From Cladopsammia gracilis (taxonomy: Eukaryota; Cnidaria; Anthozoa; Scleractinia; Dendrophylliidae), in NCBI GenBank assembly GCA_022457155.1, contig JAJGOT010000131.1, positions 742,001 to 806,000 of the forward strand: a stretch of DNA of 64,000 nt. The letters run 5' to 3'. Below, piece by piece: positions 36,501-50,386 of the stretch. Within the stretch, counting starts at the first letter, position 1. Each line of letters starts with the position of its first letter. A program made the translations under genes and the position numbers. The notes beneath the pieces were generated by a model that did no database searches, had not been told where the DNA came from, and worked only from the letters and a program-made list of their open reading frames with translations.

Positions 36501-39278
36501 TGGGAAGATAGTGCAAAAGTTTCTCTGGCTGCCAGTAATTCAGATTGTAGATCCAAGATCCTTCCATGATTTTTGGTAAAGCACTCAAAATTATCTGTGA
36601 CACAAAATAGACAAGGCAAAAAGAGTGGTGCAAAGTTAAAATTTAAGGCCTGGTTCACACGTGCGACACAAATGCAAATGCAAGCGCAAACGCAAGCGAA
36701 CAAGTACTTTTCACCTTGCATTTGCGCTTGCATTTGCATTGAGCCCAGTTCACACATATGAAACGCAAATGCAAGTGCAAATGCAAATGCAAAGAAATGA
36801 AAATTTTTCCATTCCTTGCATTTGCATCGCACGTGTGAACCAGGCTTAAAATTAACTTAAGACAAAAATGAACTGCGACATATACATACAAATATAGTGG
36901 TGGTATCCTTACCATTATCAAGCTGTATTTCAAACACCGTTTATAATGCCCAGGGAGGGGGGGGGGGGGGGAGTTACTGTAAACACTGGTGTAATAAGCC
37001 GCACACTCGCAGATAAGCCACACCCCAAGTTTTGAAGCTCAAATTTTGGAAAAAAAAGTTTTAAAATAAAAACATAAGTTATAGAATCGCCTCCACAAAA
37101 CGTGAGCTAGACTTTGTTTCAGAATCTATCCATTGAATCATCGTGTAAGTTCCAAATTGATGAAGAAAACCACATGCACAGTTTTTATCGCAGCTATGTT
37201 CGTTTGCCCGCCATTCATGCATTCAGGCCAAAACAAGCTTGGTAACCATGTAAATTTCTTGAGCACGTTTTCATTTAGCCTGGTTACTAAGGTTAACCAA
37301 GATGGCCGCTTGTTTGCAGACTTGTTTTCCATTTGGCTTCTTTTGATCCCCTTCGGTGCAGCTTCAAAATGTCTGACAAAGATAGTGAACACTGTTTTAA
37401 CACAGGTATTTTGCTAATTTTAGGCTAAATTTTACAATTTATAAACACAACGCTCACGTTCATATGTTACGTGTTCGATGTGGATTGCTCAATTCTTTTG
37501 AGGCTCAAAAAGTCTGGTCAACTTATATCGCCGGAAAGTACGACAACCTTTTGCAGATGGTTACTGCAGATAAGCCGCACCCTTGATTTTGAGCAAACAT
37601 TTTGGGCAAAAACAAGCGGCTTATACACCAGTGTTTATGGTACTCCCTATAATGAGCTATACGGGGATGCTCCGCCCAACCTTTGTTAGGCTGGAAGTAT
37701 ATATTAAAAAGAAAGGGATTTCACAAGTTGAAGCAAAGGAAAGGGTAGGGAAAACTGCCATATAGGTAATATAACAAGGGCCTTTCAAAATATCTCAAAC
37801 AGATGCTAGTGGTAGTGCTAGTGATAACTCTCGATGTTTTTCTGTCGATCTTGTTCTATAAGTTTATTTCAAGGGTATAGTAAAGAGATGCAGTGTTTCT
37901 TTTGTAGGTATATGAATAGGTACCATTTGAAGATGTTCACCTAAAACAGGTTTGACTGAAATTAACTTGAACACAATTAATCATCCTGGAAATGAAACAA
38001 ACATTTTATGGCAATTCATGTTTGATGTAACATCAGCTGGCAGGCTGCTAACTTACCTGCAAAACAAATAACATGTAAAATCCCAGTGAAAGAGCACTGA
38101 AGTTAGATAAGCTATGGAGATTTCTCATCATCGATAAGGGGAAACCAACACTAAATGCTAGAAGTGTCATAAGCATAGCTCTAATAGTCCAAGACACCTG
38201 TCAAAACAAATATTTTACATTGCAATGTTATAAACAAACTATTCTGGACCATGCTGAACTATTTTTGTACTCTTAACTGATAAACGGTATGAAATTTTTG
38301 CAGGAGTTTAATTTCTTGAATTGCTGCTTTCTCACGTTTCCGTGTCAATAAAATTCGCGAATTAGAATTTCAGACTTAACTGTTGGGAACAAATTTTTGC
38401 TCATCTCAGGCAAGTTATTATCCAATATTTTGCATTACGTAACTCAAGATGCCTGCTTGATTTCTACAACTTCATGAACAGCAACCTCCCAATTATTCCC
38501 TTGAGAATGGTAATTCCTCGGACAGCCCATTTTTGTAAGCCAAACAGTTCCCATGTACTGATTCATGTCTGAGTGCCAAAAGTCAAAATTCAAGAAAAAT
38601 CCCAAATTTCATTTTGTAAAATATTAAAAAACAAATGGTACCATGCAAAAGTGCTACCAAAGAGGCTTCATTTGAATGGTCACACCATAGGATTTCGTCT
38701 ACAGACTCAAAAGTTAGTTCTAGATAACTACAATACATGTCTCCATAATTGACTCTGGGAGTGAAAGGGTTAATAGGCAGGAAATGGTCTCCTTGTCTAG
38801 AAGTTACAAGTATGGCAAGAGCCCGCAGAGACTCTTTGTTAAAAGTTGCAGTTGTAAAGAAGAGTTTGTAATCAATTTAATCCAAATTCAATGATCTGAA
38901 TAAATAGATCAGTACATGTAAATTTTTGTGAGATTTTTTTTTTGGAGTTTTTTTTCGCAGGATCTTATTTTTGCGGATCGTTGGAAAACCCACAGAAATT
39001 AGATCCCATGAAAATGGTAGATCACAATTTAACATTGCCGAAAATCATCACTACAGAAAATAAATCGATTAAAGAAAATGAACATAGAGGGAGATTAAGC
39101 ATTGGAAAAAAATTACAAAAAGGAAAGAAAAAATAATGGTACAACTTAAAAATTACATGTTCAATTGCTTGCTTATATAATATATAAGGAAATTATATAT
39201 ATATACATCCTGTGCCCAAGTTCAGGAGTTGCCATAAAGCTATTATGGTAATAACCGGGAGGGCACATTGCATACACA

Positions 39279-39345
<67 letters not shown>

Positions 39346-42300
39346 CATACAACTGATACTTATAAGAAGACTTGTAAACACATTGTTAACTAGATCAATA
39401 TTAGACAAAGGGAGAAGCAATTGCCCTTATTCTAGATTATGATGGATTAAAGATATTTCTCAATACTGAGCCTGAAATTCAATTTTCCAATAAATTCTTC
39501 AAAATTGCAAGTTTTGGACGGAAGTTTCTGACAATACACAGTACAGTCGAACCTCTCCTTACGGACACCTCTATAATACGGACACCTCACTATTACGGAC
39601 AGTTCTCTTGGTCCCGAAGACACCAAAATTCATACAATCCCTACCTCTATAATACGGACACCTCTATAATACGGACACTTTGGTCTGTCCCTTTGGTATC
39701 TGTATTAAGGAGGTTCAACTGTATATAGTATTTAGCAAACAATAACAACAACCACCTTCTTAACAAATACTTATTATAATACTAGCCGTAATCACAGATT
39801 ATGGAGACGTGTTCAAAGGAATTTCTGGCGGAAATGAGCCCCTGAAAAAACAATAGGGGTGGCCATTTGGAAGACCGTCTACCAAAAAACCTCAAATTTT
39901 ACTGCACATAAACCACAGGACAACCAATACGAAATTAGGATTGCATTCTTCGAACGAGATTACAAACAATACTGTGATAAATTACATTTGTAGATGTTAG
40001 TGTGCCTTATTAAATGTTCCAAATTGTTTAATTCTTACCTGAACTCCACTTAAATTGTGAAATATTGAAGGTACTAAGTCTCCAATGATAACATTGAATG
40101 CTATAAGAGTTCCAATTAAAAGACCTATGATGCTGAAAAATCAAATCAAAAGAACAAAGTCACACAAAATTAGCAAATCAAAATGATGGTACATGTACAG
40201 TGTTATTTTGTTTGTTTGTTATTGGTTATCTCTGAGTTATTATAGTGCAACGTGCCTTACCATAAGCACCCAGCAAAGTTAGCCAATCAGAGGACATGAA
40301 TTCAATTGACAAGCATGCCTCCTCGCAAAGTTGAGCACGGTAAAATGGAATGTAATCTTGTCGCTTCGTGTTTATCACAGGAGTGTAAATTTGATTACAA
40401 AATGTTTGTGTTTCACCCCCGCACCAACGGACACCATAGTTGCTGTAAAAACTAAACCCTTTAATATTTATTTACTACATGTATATTGCAGACTTTTCAT
40501 ATACATGTATGTATACCTTTCCAAAGGCTACTACTGTTCCTGTGTGGTCGTTCAACTTTAATAAAATAAAGTACCAGTAAATTACCTTAATTCCACAGCA
40601 AATTTTCCTGGTGCTCCATAAGTAGACAATGCTAGAAGACAAAATTTTATTATCAATGTCTTTTTCAAACACTAATACATGTAGGTTGAAATTCAGCATG
40701 TTTTTAAGAAACCAATCAATTCTTTAATCATTAATAAAGTACAAAAAAAATTAACCTAACAATTACTTTTTATCAACCAGCAAAACAATGTTTACACTCA
40801 GACAAGTACAGGTAAAGATTGAACGGCTCTAACAGATTCACGCAACTTTTTGGAGTGTTGCAATTTACTTGCCACCAAATGTTTAAAAACTTTGAATCTG
40901 TACCTGTCCAATACTTAATCAGCACTGATTTACTCACATCAATTTTCAATCTTGTATTTATTACATCCATTACATGTACATCCTTTACTGTAAAAACCAG
41001 CACCGATAAACTGCACCTTTTTACTTAAAATTTTCACTCAAAATCAAGGGTGTGGCTTCTGTGAGAAATTGTACATAGTAGTACATAGTAGTGTATGGTT
41101 ACCATACTTTTTGTTGTATTAGTCGATCAGACTTTTCAAAAATTATGGTGGCGAGTGGAAGATATTAAAATCTAATGCCTCTAGGCATAGAAAAATAGAG
41201 CACAAAATAAAAAGAGGGGTCCATTTCTGTAATAGAAATCAAGTGAAAATAAAGTTATCCATAGAAAAAGAGTAGATAAAAACAATCTGTTTTGCAGCTT
41301 ATCTGCAGGTTTTTACAGTACTTTAATTAAGTTTTTATAAAAAAAAAATTGGGGATCCCATATATCACAAATAACTCACCAAGCCCTTCGTAATTTCGCT
41401 TTCGGGCAACTTGGCCAGCTTTAAGCAGAAGACCACATGACTTCTTGGTGAGCCAGGCACTGAACAGAATTGCGACTGTACACAGAACAATGCCACACTG
41501 TGGGTAAACAAACAAATGCAAATTACACATAATACATGTAAAATCTATCCCGCTACAACAGCACAATTATTTTTTTTCTGTAACATGATTAAATCAACTA
41601 TAAAGGTATTTAACGTTTGTTCTAACACTCCTTGAATTATTTGATGCATATTATGCATGCATGTATGTTAATTTCCACACTACTTATTATAGTAAAATAA
41701 TTAAATCATTAATAAAATATTAATTTTAATAACAACTGAACAAAGAGGAAATGCTTTTTCAGATGCTTTATTTAGAAAAGAGCTTGACATTTAGTCACTG
41801 ATTTTTTATCTAAGTTATTCTGAAAAAAAATCAGGTTTTAATTGGTGGCAGGGCTGCTCATGTGACATAAGCAACTAACGTTTGTCTTTGACTAACAAGA
41901 AAAACTGAGTTTTTGCACAAAGCTTAACTGCTTGACACCCTAAATTTATTGGACTCCCTTTGAGCTCTGTATGACAACTTTTAGAGCACAGCCTTGGGTG
42001 GGTATTAATAGAAGTAGATAATTATTAATTTTATCATGCTTACGAAAAAAAGAAATGCTTCTAAAAGACTTCCAAAAAGCCTAGGTAACCATATTTCAGA
42101 CAATAATGGTAAATAATAAGGAAACTTACACAATAGCATGGCAATTAGATCCCTGCATGGCTTTGAAACTTCAGTAAGATTTCCATAACCCCAGACATAA
42201 TTATTTAATCATGCACATATACGTATTGTTCTTCTCTAGATGTTCTGTTGTTTTGGCTTTTGTTTCAGCTTTTGTTTCAGTTTTAAGAATGGAACTGATG

Positions 42301-43555
42301 TACTGTATGGGGTTATAAGGAAATGTTTCTGAAACTCCTTGAGGTGGATTTTTATTATTCTTCTTTAACAACTTGTATATTGATAATTTACAAACTTAAA
42401 ATGCAAATACTGCCCACTCTTGACAAAATAAAATAAAAGTAAACCAAAATTATGTTCCATTAAGACATCATATTTACCAAGGGGTGCAAATCGGCCGATC
42501 TGCAAAAGTTTATGCTCAAATCCAAATCTGCCATTTGTTTGTTTGTGAACTTTAAAGATGTAATAAAAATGTTCTGACTTGAATCTTTGCAATTATGCCG
42601 TGTATACAATGACGACGGGGCATGTTTTCAATTGGGAAAAATCTGTAATCCGCTGCATACCTCGTTTTGGAGATACGGCAGCCATATCGATTTCGCCCCC
42701 AGGGAATTCCATAATGAACATTTAAATTAATATATTCCTTTGTTTTCAATGTTCATTTTGGGATGCTCTGGGGCAAAATGAATATGGCTTCCGTATCTGT
42801 GAAACGGGGTATTGGTGGGATCCACAAATCTGTAAAAAAAAAAGTTTCTCCAAATCCGAAATCCAGGCAAAATTATTTACAAAATCTGTTGATCCATAAA
42901 CCTTTTCACCCCCTCATAACTAAACAAGTTACTGCTATTGTATGTTCAAACAGTGTCTACATGTACCAGCATTGTGAAATATGTAGTAGATATGTAGATG
43001 TATAGTTTATATCAACTAAGCTTGTGTCAGTGACCGAGTACTCAACAAGTTGAATGAACGTGTACTTATACTTTGCTGGAAGTTTCGATCTATCGTTATT
43101 AAGAACCTTATTATTATAACTTAAAAGCCATTACGAAAGCCTGCGTTAAATAGTTCATTGTCAACCATATTGTTTTGAGCTTATCATAATATAAGGTTGG
43201 ACGGGAGTTATTGCTTAATTTAAGTATAAGTTTAAGCTTCTTTTATTGTTTAAAACGCACTTTATTATACGTACTATGTTTGTGAATTTTAATTTTTTCT
43301 TCTCTTCTAATTAAAAATATAGGTTCGACTGTACTTAATCTCATACATTGTGTTGGTTTAGACGAAAAATTAGCAGTAAATATAAATAAAAGATCCGTGA
43401 TAACCTAGACAATAAAGGCGGTACGGTACATGTAAGTTATACATTGAAGTCGTGCATAACCAGAGGCTCACCTCTTGAAAGCAGAAAGGCATCGCTAACA
43501 CACTCACACCAATGATGCAGTTGACCAGATTAAATACAACAGGCCTGGTACTCAT
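30545..43555 (-). CDS. SLC38A10: SLC38A10-like amino acid transporter
   Basis: Thirteen exons, all in matching phase: 43472-43555, 41380-41497, 40586-40631, 40039-40132, 38057-38197, 36473-36594, 35705-35807, 35402-35501, 34910-34992, 33756-33873, 32975-33093, 31805-32020, 30545-31000; 599 residues. The start MSTRPVVFNLVNC leads into IIGVSVLAMPFCFQECGIVL, the first-helix signature of SLC38A10. Later exons give IGLLIGTLIAFNVIIGDL, the SMMRNL loop, ETLPEPSVKNMEGVVNTG, GFFGYVCFYNV and LALTGATMGTMIAFVYPS, matching the family's eleven-helix core. Known members move glutamine, glutamate or aspartate across membranes; substrate here is inferred. The tail after the last helix is long and charged (PVKPVEGEVKRQEPPVPH), as in vertebrate members but shorter. 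It is divergent from RPL18. The tail may be extended by the 24.4-kb exon. Introns carry many MITEs. Confidence 0.88.
31342..31576. mobile_element. MITE family CCAGAAAATATCC (copy in intron 12)
   Basis: Inverted ends CCCAGAAAATATCC and GGATATTTCCAGGAACTGC enclose a long C run. The same family is at 52796-52986, with a fragment at 59758. Confidence 0.65.
32090..32470. repeat. Dispersed repeat with nested AT-rich insertion
   Basis: Matches the interior of the 21-kb element at its two ends (AATCAAAGGGCTCTAAGAG and GTCTAGACAACTGAATGA). Between them lies an (ATA)n stretch and TAAAGCCTTTATTTAAAGAG, like the 3' end of a short retroelement. Confidence 0.6.
32519..32620. repeat. ~38-bp tandem repeat, three copies
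   Basis: GAGAGTTTACATTACAT plus AAAAATGTAAACATTT repeats three times. Each copy is itself partly palindromic around ATGTAAACAT. Confidence 0.8.
33145..33230. mobile_element. TA-flanked short hairpin element
   Basis: CAGTGTGACG and CGTCACACTG ends between TA dinucleotides, with arms of about 40 bp. A fragment of the same family lies at 40241-40280. Confidence 0.65.
33326..33429. mobile_element. Near-perfect 104-bp hairpin in intron 10
   Basis: GCAAAGTTTAAA...GGTGGGGTTCAGAGCCAC folds on its inverse with a centre at TTTTCGAAAA near 33377 and almost no loop. A very young foldback or an inverted duplication. Confidence 0.8.
36195..36335. mobile_element. MITE with TTCTGACGGCATATTGGT ends
   Basis: Inverted ends TTCTGACGGCATATTGGT and ACCAATATGCCGTCAGAA, with a C run inside the right end. 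Confidence 0.7.
36643..36849. mobile_element. TTAA MITE built of GCAAATGC motifs
   Basis: TTAA at both ends, with ends GGCCTGGTTCACACGTGCGA and its inverse. The interior is almost wholly GCAAATGCAAATGC-type repeats in both orientations. It ends 48 bp upstream of the acceptor of SLC38A10-like exon 6. The terminus ACCAGGC-TTAA is shared with 5868-6128. Confidence 0.85.
36975..37642. mobile_element. 668-bp TA-flanked Tc1/mariner-type element
   Basis: Ends TAC(T/C)GTAAACACTGGTGTA and inverse, then ATAAGCCGCAC motifs. The TA target fits Tc1/mariner/pogo relatives. No intact transposase. 37643-37800 is the truncated half of a repeat also at 57096-57470 (CGGGGATGCTCCGCCC). Confidence 0.7.
38565..38772. 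repeat. Dispersed repeat ATGGTACCATGCAAAAGT family
   Basis: Shares AATCCCAAATTTCATTT, AAATGGTACCATGCAAAAGT and TGGTCACACCATAGGATTTC with 51968-52275. Both end in GACTCTGGGAGTGAAAG-like sequence. 60815-60875 is a fragment. Confidence 0.75.
39284..39341. repeat. (TA)n microsatellite
   Basis: About 29 uninterrupted TA units in SLC38A10-like intron 4. Any tyrosine-isoleucine ORF here is an artefact. Confidence 0.97.
39544..39721. mobile_element. Pogo/Tigger-like MITE
   Basis: TA on both sides, ends CAGTCGAACCTC and GAGGTTCAACTG. The interior repeats CTCTATAATACGGACAC in direct copies. Confidence 0.75.
40986..41320. mobile_element. 335-bp TA-flanked MITE
   Basis: Ends TACTGTAAAAACC and GGTTTTTACAGTA with GATAAACTGCACC / TGCAGCTTATC next to them. 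Related in style to 36975-37642. Lies between exons 2 and 3 of the SLC38A10-like gene. Confidence 0.75.
42657..42812. mobile_element. Hairpin element in intron 1
   Basis: Arms ATACCTCGTTTTGGAGATACGG and inverse (with mismatches), meeting at AATGAACATT / AATGTTCATT. 43320-43335 is the end of another pogo-like copy. Confidence 0.65.
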
Positions 43556-43817
43556 TTTGCAGAGTACTGATCAAAGAAAAACAAAAACACTGACGAAAAT
43601 AGACGTTAAAAGTTTCTCAGACTCATTTCTTGTGACGTCGATCTTAGAATAAACCACGCATTCAAAGCATTCAGGAACCACGCACACAAATGCGGCTTGG
43701 TTACTTGGCATTTGATTTCTCCAGGGTACACAGAGTAAGAATTATAACTTCGAAAGCGAGGTTACGAGGTTATTTCCCAAAACACTTTGCGCTCATACGC
43801 TCTCTTCGTTCCTCAAT
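43556..43817. promoter_or_regulatory. Bidirectional promoter, SLC38A10-like / RPL18
   Basis: 262 bp separate the divergent start codons. The RPL18 side has a pyrimidine-rich start, CTCTCTTCGTTCCTC, right before the ATG, as expected for a 5' TOP mRNA under mTOR control. A CRE-like TGACGTCG lies at about 43633. No TATA was seen. Confidence 0.7.
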
Positions 43818-47530
<3,713 letters not shown>

Positions 47531-47559
47531 AAAAAGAACTGCATACAAGAAATGCATAC

Positions 47560-47565
47560 AATAAA
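47560..47565 (+). terminator. RPL18 polyadenylation signal
   Basis: Canonical AATAAA 30 bases downstream of the RPL18 stop codon. Confidence 0.85.
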
Positions 47566-47975
47566 GTTATTGTTCAAATGACAGCTTTGCTTATTGTGGA
47601 ACTTGCTGAACTAATTCACATATAGGAGGCTGGAGTTTGGAAGGAAAGGGAAAGCAAGTAGTTAGCTAAGCACAAGTGAAAAATGTCATAGAAATGACTT
47701 GCTTGTTTTTCCTTTGCAAGCACCCATGTTTATTAATTTTGTCCCTTTTCACTTCTGATTACTGGTACTTAAAAAAAAGAATGTTAGGCTGCATTAATGC
47801 TGGTTGTGTACAAGGAAAACAGAGGCTTGTGTATGCTCAATAATATCAAACAAAAAAGGCCAGACATCACCAGTTATTGTTCGTTTCAGCCTAGCTTCTT
47901 ACAGTAAAACAAAAGACTGGTAAATGTGTAAAATCTTACTTGCTTGCCCCTCCTTTACTGGTATAGTTTTTACCC

Positions 47976-48126
47976 TAGACTGCACACCATCTTTTATTTT
48001 TCTTTTAGTTTGTCGAGGAGGTACGCGAGTGGCCAAAGTGGGTGGTTTGAGGGCGTCCATGCGCCTCTAACGTGTGCATGCTCACTCTACTAACTTAAAG
48101 AAAAATAAGAGATGGCTCGCAGTCTA
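47976..48126. mobile_element. MITE with TAGACTGC ends
   Basis: Ends TAGACTGC...CCATCTTTTATTTTTC and inverse. A single GAGGTACGCGAGTGGCC-type centre. Confidence 0.65.
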
Positions 48127-48269
48127 CCTTTACTTCAGATCCAGGATTGCCTGTTAGTGGACGAGTGTACCCCTTGACCCCGCAAAACCCAGTTTTTGTC
48201 TCTTGTTTCACCTGCTCAGACTGAACAAGAGGTGAAAAACTAAGTCTGAAAGGACTGCTCTTGCGGGCT

Positions 48270-48864
48270 TTACATTGGATTTCAGCTCACTTTGGCCGTG
48301 CCAGTTGCCAAGTTCATCGTGAAATTCGAAACTATGTTGCTAATTTGCTAATTACATGTACATTTGTCAGTTAGCTAACCAAATTGTGAACTTCAAAACT
48401 AAGTTGGCAACTTTGGTGCCAACGAAGCTTGTAAACTCTGAAGTTGTTTGTTTGTTTTTTTTGGAAGGCAAACAATTTTTGGCTCTGGGTGTTTTTTTTT
48501 TTTTAAGATTTTGTGGGCTTGTAAGACAAATCTAAAACTGGCGGAGTTCAGATTATTTTTGCGGCGAGGTCATGTAAGATGCTTGCCACTATTTCTGGTT
48601 GTGGTTTCAAATTAGACCAACATATTTAGATATATATATTATAGTAAAATGATGCACAATATTTATTGAAAAATATCATCCTATTTTCGAAAACAGATCA
48701 CAGCAACTTTTTGAGTTTACCAACCTCTATCGTGAACTTCAAAACAAAGTTCACAATTTGGTTAGCTAACTGACAAATGTAATTGGCAAATTAGCAATGA
48801 AGTTTCGAATTTCCCAACGAACTTGGCAACCGGTGCAGCCAAGGCAAGCTGAAATCCACTGTAA
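48270..48864. mobile_element. 595-bp element with ~120-bp inverted arms
   Basis: Ends TTACA(T/G)TGGATTTCAGCT and inverse. The arms continue through GTTAGCTAAC and TTGCCAA(C/G)T-type sequence. Confidence 0.75.
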
Positions 48865-49702
48865 GTATAACATACATTCCAAAGGTACAAAATGTACCAA
48901 AAGCCCACTTTTGATATGTCAAATTCTAACAGGACTCTTAGGGTTTCAACCAAACTTTTATATTCAATTTTAATTTTGTTTTCTGTTGTAAAGAAATGCC
49001 TATCCAAAAGTGTTAGTTTTGAGACCTCAACCCCACTGCAGTAATAACTTGGAAATTTAGTGTTAACTATAATGGTTTGGGGCAGTGAAAATTCTACAGA
49101 CTGAAAACAATGTTGCCCTTTGTGCCTTTTTCAAAATAAGGAGGGGTCTAGGGCTCTAGATCTCAAACTGGGTTGTCAGGGGGTAGGGTTGAAGAAATCA
49201 GTGAAGCAAGGACACACTTGCCTTGATTCACCCATTGATATGATTTCTTTGCTCTGCTTGTTAATTTCTTTTTATCCTATGGCTCCACTGAGGAGCCCTA
49301 TATTATATAAACATTCCAACCTCCAGTCCAGAACAAAATGAGAGCATGACCTTCAGTTTTTTATTGAACTTCTTGTCTATTTAAGGTTGCAGCCCTGATG
49401 TCATGCATATTGCCACTTATGTGCACAACAAATTTTTATGTTGCAGGAAGTAAACCAACACCAGTGCTGCAATGCAACATTGTGTGACAAGTTGCACAAT
49501 TTTGTCGCCCATATTACTGGTACTTCACCTTAATGAAATTGAATACTCACTCAGACTTAATAAGAATATTACAGTTGAACCAAGACTGCTGGCTGCCCCT
49601 TCTCAGTCAATCGAGCGGACAAGCTAATCACGAAAACAAGAGGGACTGCAAGCAGTTTAAGTTGAACCTCTCCTTTATGGACACCTCTTTTGAAGGGAAA
49701 AC

Positions 49703-49834
49703 TACAGTGGAATCCCGATCTCGTTTCCCTTGGATTTGATTTCAGTCAATACCACCTTCGATTTTTTGAACTCCCAATTTTTTGAACCAATTTCCGTTTC
49801 CCTAAGAGGTTTTAAAAATCGGGATTCCACTGTA
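49703..49834. mobile_element. TA-flanked pogo-like MITE
   Basis: Ends CAGTGGAATCCCGAT and ATCGGGATTCCACTG between TA dinucleotides, only 132 bp. Confidence 0.8.
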
Positions 49835-50140
49835 TGTAGTCTGTTCATAGCACTCTGAGATCAATCTCAGGCTCTACCAATTTTCCCAAATAGACATTTC
49901 TCTCACTACATCATTTTAACACACTGTAGCTACATGAATGTACTATGTTTTGCCATTATGTCCCAATGCAAATCACACTGACCCATTCAGCTACCCTTAG
50001 TAGCTGATAGGTATTGAAAGTGCTTCTCATTCCACCACCTGTTTCATAAACACTTGTGTTGAAATTTGTGATTCCCACTGTGTCATGCAACATGCCACAA
50101 ATTTCGTTACCATCTGACATAATTTATGTTGTGGCTTAAT

Positions 50141-50386
50141 TCCTTGAGCTGCATTAGAATTCTCCACCCTTATTCAGTTCATCCCTTAGAGGTTTCCTCT
50201 CTTTGCTCTCACTTGACTTGATCTTCCCATCCATTATTACTCCTAGATCTCCTCTCCAATTGTTCCTTGAGCTGCATTAGAATTCTCCAGCCTTATTCAG
50301 TTCATCCCTTAGAGGTTTCCTCTCTTTGCTCTCACTTGACTTGATCTTCCCATCCATTATTACTCCTAGATCTCCTCTCAAATTGT
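50141..50386. repeat. 123-bp tandem duplication across the GNPTG stop codon
   Basis: TCCTTGAGCTGCATTAG starts at 50141 and again at 50264. The copies are nearly identical (one visible C/G change in CTCCACCC/CTCCAGCC). The unit is 41 codons long and contains the last 36 codons plus stop, so the second copy lies in the 3' UTR and leaves the protein unchanged. Confidence 0.9.

Larger units (their letters stand above)
47566..50140. other. Intergenic, repeats only
   Basis: Convergent gap between RPL18 and GNPTG. Contains MITEs at 47976-48126, 48270-48864 and 49703-49834, and a pogo-like fragment (GAACC, TTGAACCTCTCC) at 49571-49690. No gene supported. Confidence 0.6.

Noticed and set aside
36422..36849. 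Overlapping ORFs of 60-136 codons on both strands
   Set aside because: They combine SLC38A10-like exon 6 with the GCAAATGC palindromic MITE; only exon 6 is coding.
39193..39420. 75-codon ORF with a Tyr-Ile run
   Set aside because: Translation of the (TA)n microsatellite.
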